DNA of 57,815 nt. Source: JALYSX01 sp036510515 (GTDB lineage Bacteria; Vulcanimicrobiota; Vulcanimicrobiia; Vulcanimicrobiales; Vulcanimicrobiaceae). The position numbers and the translations under genes were made by a program. The stretch is taken from assembly GCA_036510515.1 (NCBI GenBank), contig DATCDS010000115.1, positions 1-57,815 of the forward strand, in the 5' to 3' direction. The notes under the pieces are model-generated. The model made no database searches, was not told the origin of the DNA, and saw only the letters and a program-made list of their open reading frames with translations. Shown one piece after another: positions 16,328 through 23,638 of this stretch. Positions within the stretch are counted from its first letter, which is position 1. Each line of letters begins with the position of its first letter.

Positions 16328-17554
16328 TTAGCGCTCTTCTTGCCGGATGACCGGCGAAGCGAGCGCCGCAACCGCGATGGCCGCGAAGCCCCAGGCGACG
16401 ACGGCCATCGCCAAATGCGCGCCGAACCGATCGGCCATCCATCCCGCGAAGATCACGCCGGGCGCCAATCCGCCCAACACGAACAAGCGGATCGCGCCGA
16501 AGACCCGGCCGGTCATCTCCAGCGGTATGACGCGGAGGCGCCAACCCATGATCTGGGCGACCTCAAACTGCGCGAGCGCGTTGGACGCCGCCCAGAAGAC
16601 CCCCGCAACCCACATGTTGCGCGAGAATACGACCGGCAAAAAGAGCAGCGCGTCTAAGACGTACGCGACCGTCAGCAGTTTCCCAAAAGGCCAGCGCCGA
16701 TCGATGCGCCCAGCGGCTAACGAGCCGACGATCGCACCGACGGCCGTGATGCCGAAAAATAAGCCGACGTCGCGGTCGCTCGCGCCGAAATCGCGCTTGA
16801 GAAACGGGATGAGGATGGAGAAGCCTCCAAAGCCCAGCGTATTGAGCGCGAGCGCGATGAACGATTGCGCGCGCATCGCGCGATCGCCGAACAAGAAGCC
16901 GAACCCGATGCGGACGTCGGCGACGAACTGACGCACGGACGGCAGGCCCGCCGGTGCGTCTGGGCCGAGCGACGACGGTATGCTGGCCAGCGAGAGTTGA
17001 CTGCCTAAGTACGTCACCGCATTGGCAATCAACGCCGGCAGCGCGCCGAACAAGCTGAAGATGAAGCCGCCGATTGCCGGCGTGACGAGGTTCGAGGTAT
17101 TTTCCGCAGCCATGAGCGCGGCCATTCCGCGCGTCGCGTTGCCTTTGCCCAGGAGGTAGGGAAGCGACGAGGCTTGGCCGCCCATGAAGAAGGCCGCCGA
17201 GATCGAGATCAGCACCAAGCCGCCGTAGATACCCGCGACGCTCAGATGATGCGTTGCGAAAAGCGCGGCGAACGCGGCCATCACCAAACAGCGCACGGCG
17301 TCGCAGTAGATCATCAACCGTCGGCGGTCGACGCGGTCGGCCAGCGATCCGCCAGCGACGGCGAACAACGCAAATGGCGCGGTTTCGGCGATCAGCGCGC
17401 CGCCGGTCGAGAGCGCGGAATGGGTGAGGTGAAAAACCAGCAGCGGTACCGCGAACGTACGCAAACCGTCGCCCACGTACGAGAGCGATTGGCCGAGGAA
17501 GTAGCGGGCGAATGCGGGCGAAGCGAAGATGCTTCGAGATGGTGATGCGGACAT
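16328..17554 (-). CDS. Major facilitator superfamily exporter (MFS_3/EntS-like)
   Basis: 408 residues with about 12 hydrophobic segments. The loop 2-3 motif is GGSLADRVDRRRLM near residue 70, and the second-half equivalent GSLAAGRIDRRWPFG lies near 285. The overall pattern (FARYFLGQSLSYVGDGLRTFAVPLLVF at the N-terminus) is that of the EntS/MFS_3 group, which exports siderophores, drugs or other small molecules at the inner membrane. It ends 13 bp from the convergent glycine-zipper gene and stands alone on its strand. The substrate is not inferable. Confidence 0.88.
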   Translation of the reverse strand: MSASPSRSIFASPAFARYFLGQSLSYVGDGLRTFAVPLLVFHLTHSALSTGGALIAETAPFALFAVAGGSLADRVDRRRLMIYCDAVRCLVMAAFAALFATHHLSVAGIYGGLVLISISAAFFMGGQASSLPYLLGKGNATRGMAALMAAENTSNLVTPAIGGFIFSLFGALPALIANAVTYLGSQLSLASIPSSLGPDAPAGLPSVRQFVADVRIGFGFLFGDRAMRAQSFIALALNTLGFGGFSILIPFLKRDFGASDRDVGLFFGITAVGAIVGSLAAGRIDRRWPFGKLLTVAYVLDALLFLPVVFSRNMWVAGVFWAASNALAQFEVAQIMGWRLRVIPLEMTGRVFGAIRLFVLGGLAPGVIFAGWMADRFGAHLAMAVVAWGFAAIAVAALASPVIRQEER

Positions 17555-17687
17555 ACGACGGGCTCCTGGTGCGAACGGGGCAAGAAGGGGCGGCGATCGT
17601 ACGAGCTAACGCATAACGATTGGGATTTTACGCGCACCCGCGACCAATGTCAACTGCGGGCGCACGAAAACGGAGGATGATGTCGAT

Positions 17688-18659
17688 ATGACGGCCATTG
17701 CGACGGCGCTTACACGGATGTTTGGCGTGCGCGTCCCGCTCTTCAACGCTCCGATGACCCCGCAAGCCGGCGGCGCGCTCGCACGCGCGGTCGCCGATGC
17801 CGGGGCGATTGGGATGTTGGGGTTCGACGAAGACGAAACGGCCGAACAGATCGGCGAGCAACTCGCTGTTCTGCAAGCTGGAACGGCGCCGGCGTTCGGC
17901 ATCGGCTTGGTGGCCTGGGTCTTGGAACGGCGGCCGGATCTGCTCGATCTGGCGATCGCCGCAAAGCCCAGGTTCGCCAGCATCTCGTTCGGCGATCCGT
18001 CACCGTATGTGGAGCGCCTACACGCCGCCGGAATTCTGGTCGGTTCGCAGGTGCAAGACCGTCGCCGCGCGCGGGCCGCGCTGGATGCCGGCGTCGACGT
18101 GCTGGTGGCCCAAGGGACCGAAGCCGGCGGTCATACGGGCGCGGTCGGAACGTTGCCGCTGCTCCAATTGGTCCTCGAGATGACCGACAAGCCGGTCGTT
18201 GCTGCCGGCGGCATCGTGACCGGCCGCGGTTTTGCCGCAGCGCTCGCAGCCGGAGCCGCCGGGGTCTGGGTCGGCACGCCGTTCTTGTTGGCGCGCGAGA
18301 GCCGAACGACCCCGCAGGCTCAAGCGGTTATTGCGGCCAGCGACGAAACGCAGACGATCCTCACGAGCGTGTACGATCGCGTGCAGCGCAAGGGCTGGAC
18401 GCCCGAGTTCCGCGGACGCGCGCTGCGCAACCCGTTCGTCGATCGCTGGCACGGGCACGAGGACGAGCTGATGGCGACGCCGGCGGCAATCGACGCGTTC
18501 GAGCGCGCCAAGGGGTCGCGCGATTACACGCGAGCGAACATCTATGTCGGACAATCCGTCGGCGCGATCGCCGAGATCGTCGCTGCGGCCGACATCGTTC
18601 GCAATCTCGAGAGCGGCGCGATCGCCGCCCTGCGTGACGCCGCGCGTCTGATCGATTAA
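17688..18659 (+). CDS. Nitronate monooxygenase-like FMN protein
   Basis: 323 residues, TIM-barrel flavoprotein of the NMO/2-nitropropane dioxygenase family. It has FNAPMTPQAGG near residue 17, AQGTEAGGHTG near 140, and the phosphate-binding VAAGGIVTGRGFAAALAAGAAGVWVGTPF region near 170-200. Such enzymes oxidise alkyl nitronates, and some family members serve other flavin roles. A GGAGG Shine-Dalgarno about 12 bp upstream supports the ATG. It is the only plus-strand gene between two minus-strand membrane-protein genes, so it is probably monocistronic. Confidence 0.88.
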   Translation: MTAIATALTRMFGVRVPLFNAPMTPQAGGALARAVADAGAIGMLGFDEDETAEQIGEQLAVLQAGTAPAFGIGLVAWVLERRPDLLDLAIAAKPRFASISFGDPSPYVERLHAAGILVGSQVQDRRRARAALDAGVDVLVAQGTEAGGHTGAVGTLPLLQLVLEMTDKPVVAAGGIVTGRGFAAALAAGAAGVWVGTPFLLARESRTTPQAQAVIAASDETQTILTSVYDRVQRKGWTPEFRGRALRNPFVDRWHGHEDELMATPAAIDAFERAKGSRDYTRANIYVGQSVGAIAEIVAAADIVRNLESGAIAALRDAARLID

Positions 18660-18690
18660 CGGATTTGTATCGAGGAGCAGTTGCTCGCTG

Positions 18691-19380
18691 CTAGTCGGGG
18701 CGCACCCAGGCCGGCGCGTTGCGCCCGGTAATGTAGGCAAGAATTCCCGCAACGGCGACGATCGCCGCCGCGATGCTCAACGCGTCGGTCACGTTGGTGT
18801 GCAGGACGATCCATCCGCCCAGAAACGCGCCGACGAACATGGTGAGAACGCTGCCGATGCGACGCGCGAGCCGTGGATTCGTTCCCCCGGCTAGCGACGA
18901 GTCGGCCGCGATGCCGGTGATCGTCAGCGTCAGGACCGTCGTCGTGAGGTCGGGCATCGCTAAGCGCCGCGCCATCGCGTTTTGGATGCCCATCGAAATG
19001 CCCAGCGGTGCCAGAACTGCAAAGGCTTGGCTGGGCACCGCGGCCGCCGCGATTGCGGCCACCACGATCAGGACGAACTTGATCGATGTGGCAACCGAGA
19101 TCAGGTTCGCCCGATGCGAGGCGAAGCGCAGGCCCAATCGACCCCCGAGTACTGCGCCGCACAGGAACGCGGCTAGCGCGATCAGCGAGCCCGAGATCGA
19201 GATGCCGGGGGCGCCGGCGATGGCAAATCCGAGGAAGACGACGTTGCCGGTCATGTTTGCGACGAACACGTGGCCGTACTTGAGAAAGCTGACCGCGTCG
19301 ACGAAGCCCGTCACCAGCGTCAGCAGGCTCAGCAACAGCAGTAGGGGGCCATAGGTTTTGCCGGTCTGTACGTCGCCCAT
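18691..19380 (-). CDS. DUF1275 (YoaK-like) integral membrane protein
   Basis: 229 residues with six or more hydrophobic segments. It has the DUF1275 N-terminus LLSLLTLVTGFVDAVSFL followed by FVANMTGNVVFLG, and the mid-protein LGISMGIQNAMARRL motif near 125. The role is unknown for the family; the fold suggests a transporter-like membrane protein. The ATG at 19,380 is about 120 bp from the tRNA-Asn, so it marks the left chromosomal flank of the integrated islands. Confidence 0.88.
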   Translation of the reverse strand: MGDVQTGKTYGPLLLLLSLLTLVTGFVDAVSFLKYGHVFVANMTGNVVFLGFAIAGAPGISISGSLIALAAFLCGAVLGGRLGLRFASHRANLISVATSIKFVLIVVAAIAAAAVPSQAFAVLAPLGISMGIQNAMARRLAMPDLTTTVLTLTITGIAADSSLAGGTNPRLARRIGSVLTMFVGAFLGGWIVLHTNVTDALSIAAAIVAVAGILAYITGRNAPAWVRPD

Positions 19381-19502
19381 CGTGCAAGCGAGCGTTTCGC
19401 GAAGCCGTCGAGGTCACCCCGCCAAAAGGCCCCTTGACCGCAGGGACCCGAATCCGGTACAAGGACTAGGGCCCCGGACGCCCAATCCAGGTCCGTTCCC
19501 GT

Positions 19503-19575
19503 TCCGAGTTAGCTCAGTTGGTAGAGCAGCTGACTGTTAATCAGCGGGTCGCTGGTTCGAGTCCAGCACTCGGAG
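19503..19575 (+). tRNA. tRNA-Asn (GTT anticodon)
   Basis: A complete cloverleaf: acceptor stem TCCGAGT (19,503-19,509) pairs with ACTCGGA (19,568-19,574), with discriminator G at 19,575. The D arm is GCTC/GAGC. The anticodon stem GCTGA/TCAGC holds loop CTGTTAA, giving anticodon GTT. The T arm is CTGG-TTCGAGT-CCAG. CCA is not encoded. The 3' 42 bp serve as the integration site of two tandem islands and are repeated exactly twice downstream. Confidence 0.97.
19534..19575 (+). repeat. Attachment-site repeat copy 1 (inside tRNA-Asn)
   Basis: This 42-bp segment runs from the anticodon loop to the tRNA 3' end. It is repeated exactly at 22,610-22,651 and 30,226-30,267. Integration here leaves the tRNA intact, the usual outcome for tyrosine-recombinase islands. 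Confidence 0.93.
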
Positions 19576-19584
19576 GTCTTGAAT

Positions 19585-19612
19585 CCCTCGTAAATCGCGA
19601 GATTTGCGGGGG
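19585..19612 (+). terminator. Hairpin just downstream of tRNA-Asn
   Basis: A 12-bp stem (19,585-19,596 with 19,601-19,612, including G-T pairs) encloses a GCGA loop and is followed by GTTCTTTG. It likely ends tRNA-Asn transcription. A related stem follows att copy 2, so the element supplies its own terminator to the tRNA it enters. Confidence 0.55.
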
Positions 19613-19644
19613 GTTCTTTGTTCTGCGCGAGATCGTTTGCCCCA

Positions 19645-19794
19645 CTATCGCGCCCCACTATGGTCAATTCGTTGAGTCGAGGCCTCGCCTCTGGCGTTGA
19701 TCAACTCGGCCGTCGATTCCATCATTCCCGGCACGATGTGTTGGTACGTGTCGGATGTGATTTTGGTTGAACTGTGGCCGAAGTACTGGGCGAC
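19645..19794 (-). pseudogene. C-terminal remnant of a tyrosine integrase
   Basis: Fifty codons on the minus strand read VAQYFGHSSTKITSDTYQH... to STQRIDHSGAR and then stop (TAG at 19,645-19,647). They match the last part of the integrase at 22,504-23,283 almost residue for residue, including the GHSS histidine and the catalytic Tyr in DTYQH. Homology stops abruptly at 19,794, so the rest of the gene was deleted. This copy keeps the original stop codon, which the second copy has lost. Confidence 0.85.
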
Positions 19795-20048
19795 ACATCC
19801 GGCGGTGGCTGAAAAAGGATGGTCATATGGGGAATCCCGAGTTAGACGACGTTAGCGGAGCCAGCCGCTTCCTATCGACCCTAGTCGGGCTCCTGATGCC
19901 GGGTGCCGCGTAGCTCTTCTCGAGAGGATCGAAGACGGAAAGCAGCGGGCCACGAGTGTCACAGCACTGAAGAACTAGCAGGTGAATTTATTCCGTCGGA
20001 AGGGCGGCGCTGTAATAAAGGGGTAGCCCGCGGCGTATTTAGGGGTGA

Positions 20049-20546
20049 ATGCGAGACTTTACTGCCGAATCCGAGTTCGACACGTTCTATCGGAAGGAGT
20101 ACGCCCGTGCTGTATGCGTCATCGCGCGGGTCGTCGACGACCTCACCGCGGAAGACGTCGTTCAGGAAGCGTTTACGAAGCTATACGATCGCTGGCCGCT
20201 TGATCTAAGCCACGCGCGGAACCTGTTGTACTGCACCGCGCTGTACGGCGCATCGACTGCCCGTCGTTCAGCGCTGCGGCGATCGCTACGAGAGCAAGGT
20301 TTTCAAGCGACGACGAGCGACGATCCAGTCGAGCCGGTCGAGCGGCGAGAGATCCGTGAGTCGGTACGGCAAGTCTTAAAGCGCCTTTCGCGTTCGTACG
20401 CATCCGTGCTCGTGTTGCGCCACAGCGGCTATAGCTATCGCGAAGTTGGCGAGATTCTCGGCATTAGCGTAAATCACGTGGGCGTCTTACTTTATCGTGC
20501 GGAGATCGCTTTTGAGAAGGAGTACAAACGTGTTTCATCTCGCTGA
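20049..20546 (+). CDS. ECF-type sigma factor carried on island 1
   Basis: 165 residues: region 2 at about 10-75 (FDTFYRKEYARAVCVIARVV, TAEDVVQEAFTKLYDRW) and region 4 at about 105-160 (VLKRLSRSYASVLVLRHSGY, SYREVGEILGISVNHVGVLL, YRAEIAFEKEY). It resembles SigE-like ECF factors. An AGGGG Shine-Dalgarno precedes the ATG. The following gene overlaps it by 17 bp and encodes its probable anti-sigma factor. Carried within a tRNA-borne island, it may rewire host transcription or control the island's own genes. Confidence 0.9.
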   Translation: MRDFTAESEFDTFYRKEYARAVCVIARVVDDLTAEDVVQEAFTKLYDRWPLDLSHARNLLYCTALYGASTARRSALRRSLREQGFQATTSDDPVEPVERREIRESVRQVLKRLSRSYASVLVLRHSGYSYREVGEILGISVNHVGVLLYRAEIAFEKEYKRVSSR

Positions 20547-21597
20547 GGGAGCATTACGACGGATGGTTGACGATTCGGCCGATCAGGCGCTCCCGGCCAA
20601 GAAGCATCTTCTTTCCTGCAAGATGTGCAGTCGCCGAGCGGATTCGATCCATGGGCGCGTCATGCACATCGCGTCACTCTTCGATCGGAGCCGGATGGAG
20701 ACCGCGCTATCGTATGGCGCTTCGTTATTTAGGCCTCGTACGATCGTTCCTGCACAACAGCCATCGAAAACGATACCTTGGATGCAGGTGGCAGCTGCCG
20801 TGATTGCAGTGTCTGCTGTCGGTATGTCCTACGCGCCCGCTCGATCGTTTGCTGAGCGCATCGCTGCCGCGGTCCGAGAGCAGGTCCTGCGGCCAATTGC
20901 CATTACGAAAGAGGACGCCCAGGCGCTGCGCAATTTGGGACACGCGAGAAATGATCTTGCGGAATATTCGCCGGAGCACGTGTATTTCGTTGGCTACCTG
21001 AATAGGGGCGATGCGGAACGAGCTGCAAGACAAAAAATCCTAACGCCGCGCTATGTACCGCCGTCAGTAGCCCAAGGCTATGTAATTTATCATGTACGCG
21101 GTGCTCAACTCTACCGGTTAAAGATCGCAACACTGCACGCAACGCTGACGCGTTTACTGCCTTCCATAGTAGAGCAGACCTATGGCGAGCGGCAAGCGTA
21201 TGAGGCTCACCGCGGTTTGTCCGTCGCGGGGGTTGGAGTATTGCCGATACCGCAAGATTATATCGATGTTGTGCAACAACCGATCACACCAATGACGATA
21301 ACTGGTTCGACGCAGGAGCGCGTTCGCGACTATTTTCGCCAGCGTGCATCCTCTAGTCCGCCCGTAGCTGCGGCTCTGCGGGAAGGCGTTGATCCACTTG
21401 ATCACATGATTCTTCTTCGTAGCGATATTCAGCGGATTCGCCAAATTACGATTCAAGGTGTTCCCGGATATGCGATCCATAACACGAGGGGATTTGGGAA
21501 CGTTCTCATGTGGCAGAAGAACAGTGTCATGCACACGGTCGAAGGATCCTTCTCGTTCGAGGTGTTACTAAAGGTTGCACAATCGCTTCGTGCATGA
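20530..21597 (+). CDS. Membrane anti-sigma factor with exported DUF4367-like sensor domain
   Basis: From GTG 20,530 (355 aa) it begins with a zinc-finger-like anti-sigma motif (HLLSCKMC, near residue 26). One transmembrane helix follows at about 85-105 (VAAAVIAVSAVGMSYAP), then a long exported domain. The C-terminus (ITIQGVPGYAIHN, LMWQKNSVMHTVEG, LLKVAQSLRA) has the general form of DUF4367 domains found in other anti-sigma proteins. It overlaps the sigma gene and is co-translated with it. The pair would respond to an envelope or extracellular signal that the sequence does not reveal. Confidence 0.8.
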   Translation: MFHLAEGALRRMVDDSADQALPAKKHLLSCKMCSRRADSIHGRVMHIASLFDRSRMETALSYGASLFRPRTIVPAQQPSKTIPWMQVAAAVIAVSAVGMSYAPARSFAERIAAAVREQVLRPIAITKEDAQALRNLGHARNDLAEYSPEHVYFVGYLNRGDAERAARQKILTPRYVPPSVAQGYVIYHVRGAQLYRLKIATLHATLTRLLPSIVEQTYGERQAYEAHRGLSVAGVGVLPIPQDYIDVVQQPITPMTITGSTQERVRDYFRQRASSSPPVAAALREGVDPLDHMILLRSDIQRIRQITIQGVPGYAIHNTRGFGNVLMWQKNSVMHTVEGSFSFEVLLKVAQSLRA

Positions 21598-21777
21598 ACG
21601 AAACAGAACGCCCACTGCCAAGCAGCCGCGAACGAACACCTAACACTCATGATCGAAGACGGCGAATCCGTTTTAAGATGTCTTTTTGCCGACTTCATCG
21701 GGTGAATCCGGGTTTAACCCGGATTCCCCGGATAACTTCTGAAAATAATTCTGAGAACACGTCTTAGTCGGCATACG

Positions 21778-21984
21778 TCATATGAATTCAAGGCCGACTA
21801 TATGATCTTCACTATTTAAATATATGAAGACGCCCAACCCAGTCGCACTTTCGTACTGCACCTGTCGGTCCATCGGTTGCATTTTCCCAAATGTTATGAC
21901 AAGCGATTGACTGGCTTCAACCTCTTGATTCGAGATTGGCGAGCTATCGAGTACGTTAACAAGAGCAGCGTAATCTATAATCAT
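21778..21984 (-). CDS. Possible small DUF2283-like protein
   Basis: A 68-codon minus-strand frame in AT-rich island DNA. It ends VFIYLNSEDHIVGLEFI, which resembles the closing strand of DUF2283-type proteins (often the partner in toxin-antitoxin-like pairs), and it has a plausible mixed alpha/beta composition. No neighbour supports it and the Shine-Dalgarno is weak, so it may be chance. Confidence 0.4.
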   Translation of the reverse strand: MIIDYAALVNVLDSSPISNQEVEASQSLVITFGKMQPMDRQVQYESATGLGVFIYLNSEDHIVGLEFI

Positions 21985-22503
21985 CTACTTGTGCCTTATT
22001 GGAGTCAGCCGCGCTTTGCTAACCACCGTTGGGATAGGAGTCTTACCACAATTACCATCCCGGCGTGCCGGCTGCGCATGACAATGCCGTGCCATAAATG
22101 TCGATAATGCCGTGAGTCGCGGCTGCGGATGGCATCACCAAATAGAACTCCGAATATGGATGCCTAAGTGGGACGAGCATGGTCAACGAGTATTCCCCAT
22201 ATGGACAAGCCTTGTTACTCCAGAATGCCGGTGGTCCTGTCTGCGGAGCGCGTCTCGACGATGTGCGACGGGGTTTGGACCCAGTTGGTGTCGCGAGAGA
22301 TGCACTTTTGCGCCGCCGAGCGTCGAAAAAGCCGATCGAGTGTACAGAAGGGCGCAGCTCTCCCGTCGTTTCCCATCGCCGCTAGAGAGTGATCTTGATC
22401 GGGTGGATTGCCCAACGCCCGTGCGGGCAGGTTTCGTCGGCTGGCCGCTCGCGTCGGTGCTCTGCGCTCCACGATAGCGGGACCTATCTGACCCTGCGGC
22501 TAG
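21985..22503. other. Island 1 right part with no recognisable gene
   Basis: Several short frames cross this stretch on both strands, but none has a recognisable motif, a good ribosome-binding site or a paralogue in the window. It may be decayed island DNA. Nothing regulatory is evident. Confidence 0.5.
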
Positions 22504-23283
22504 TTATGCGGCTAGTTGGCGGATATCAGTGATACCTGAGAAACGAAAGAGCCCCGAGAATACGGGGTTTTCGCATTTGGCGATTACTCGCGAGGACGGG
22601 GTGCGCTGCCTGTTAATCAGCGGGTCGCTGGTTCGAGTCCAGCACTCGGAGGTCTTGAATCCCTCGTTGATCGTAAGATTTGCGGGGGATTCCCCACTAT
22701 GGTCAATTCGTTGAGTCGAGGCCTCGCCTCTGGCGTTGATCAACTCGGCCGCCGATTCCATCATTCCCGGCACGATGTGTTGGTACGTGTCGGATGTGAT
22801 TTTGGTCGAACTGTGGCCGAGGTACTGGGCGACGATCGTTACGTCAAGGCCACGAATCAGCGCGACGGTCGCAAAACTGTGACGCAAAGCATGCATGCGG
22901 ATGACCGGCACCTTGGCCTGGACCATTAGCGTTTTTGCTCGCTTCGATAACGTGCGCGGTTCATATTGCCAAATCCGAGCGTTCCCACGCAATGCCAAGG
23001 CTTCGCCCTTCCGGAGGCCCGTTGCCAGCAGCAATTTCAAAAACGCCGCGTGTTCATCACGGGTCGCGTCGAGGTGGTCGAGGAAGCGATCCCGCTCCTC
23101 AATCGACCACGGGTGCATTTCTTTGGGCTTGGCGACGGGTTTAGAAACGTTGTCTAGGAGATCGGGGCGGATTATCCGGAACGCCGCTCCCAATACGATG
23201 TACGCAAGTTCGCAGGTTCGCGGGCCGACGGTCGCCTTTCCCGGCGCTCCGCTGGTGGGCTTTTTACGCGTTCGGCCAGTCAT
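22504..23283 (-). CDS. int: Tyrosine recombinase (integrase), internally deleted and reading through its own att site
   Basis: 259 residues. The catalytic motifs are present: TGLRKGEALALR (Arg I), HALRHSFATV (HxxR), GHSSTKIT (His) and DTYQH (Tyr). About 70 residues normally lying between Arg I and HxxR are missing, and the N-terminal core-binding domain is short (it begins MTGRTRKKPTSG, with an in-frame stop just upstream). A deletion of about 37 bp relative to the remnant at 19,645 removed the normal stop. The frame therefore runs antisense through the tRNA-derived repeat (WTRTSDPLINR) to 22,504. It is probably inactive, and is the family that targets tRNA-Asn. Confidence 0.8.
   Translation of the reverse strand: MTGRTRKKPTSGAPGKATVGPRTCELAYIVLGAAFRIIRPDLLDNVSKPVAKPKEMHPWSIEERDRFLDHLDATRDEHAAFLKLLLATGLRKGEALALRGNARIWQYEPRTLSKRAKTLMVQAKVPVIRMHALRHSFATVALIRGLDVTIVAQYLGHSSTKITSDTYQHIVPGMMESAAELINARGEASTQRIDHSGESPANLTINEGFKTSECWTRTSDPLINRQRTPSSRVIAKCENPVFSGLFRFSGITDIRQLAA
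22546..22575. terminator. Possible bidirectional terminator at the right end of island 1
   Basis: GCCCCG and CGGGGT arms around an AGAATA loop are followed by TTTTCG on the plus strand and preceded by GAAAGA (T/C-rich on the other strand). It sits between island 1 cargo and att copy 2, and could insulate the two islands. The readthrough integrase frame crosses it. Confidence 0.5.
22610..22651 (+). repeat. Attachment-site repeat copy 2 (junction of islands 1 and 2)
   Basis: Exact 42-bp copy of the tRNA-Asn 3' end without the 5' half, so it is not a tRNA gene. The identity with copy 1 continues about 15 bp further (to the CCCTCG of the terminator stem), because both islands share a left end. 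Confidence 0.93.
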
Positions 23284-23638
23284 TTTTTGTAAGCGGCCGT
23301 TGCTTTACTGGCGTTTCGCGCATAGCGTCAAACATGTTGGTGATACTGCGAGATCGCCACGCCGCTTCGCCCCTAAGCCCTCGGATCCCAGGCCGGAAGT
23401 TTGAAGACCCTTATACAGTCCCAGCGGCGACGCGCGCAGGGCGCAGATCGCGAAACGAGCGCGGGCGCGGAACGGGGAAATCGTTTATTGCAATCCGCGC
23501 ATTGACGTAAACCCAGCGAGGCTCGTAGCGGATTTTGCGTGCATTACCCAAACCGGTGAAAAGAGCCCGAAGCAACGGGCGTGGAGGACAGGTGGCTCAT
23601 GCAAGACGCCCCCAGCTGGGATACGCGAGCCGGAACGC
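23284..23638. other. Gap upstream of the integrase, no clear gene
   Basis: No supported gene. On the minus strand the frame leading into the integrase has a TAA about 27 bp upstream of its ATG. A different frame is open further back and could hold lost N-terminal integrase sequence, but I cannot confirm it. The stretch also contains the 3' flank of the TonB receptor gene, with no obvious terminator. Confidence 0.45.

Larger units (their letters stand above)
19576..22651. mobile_element. Genomic island 1 in tRNA-Asn (about 3.1 kb, degraded)
   Basis: The segment between att copies 1 and 2 is visibly more AT-rich than the flanking chromosome, and its left end carries the last 50 codons of a tyrosine integrase. 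Cargo is an ECF sigma factor with its anti-sigma factor and one small ORF; much of the right part appears non-coding. With no full integrase of its own it is probably immobile by itself. Its left ~260 bp is homologous to the left end of island 2, so both belong to one element family that integrated twice in tandem. Confidence 0.8.

Noticed and set aside
22112..22477. Overlapping open frames in the right part of island 1
   Set aside because: No motif, paralogue, ribosome-binding site or neighbour supports any of them. The region looks like decayed DNA.
22610..22651. Second and third tRNA-Asn genes
   Set aside because: Only the 3' 42 bp are present at 22,610 and 30,226; the 5' acceptor strand and D arm are absent.
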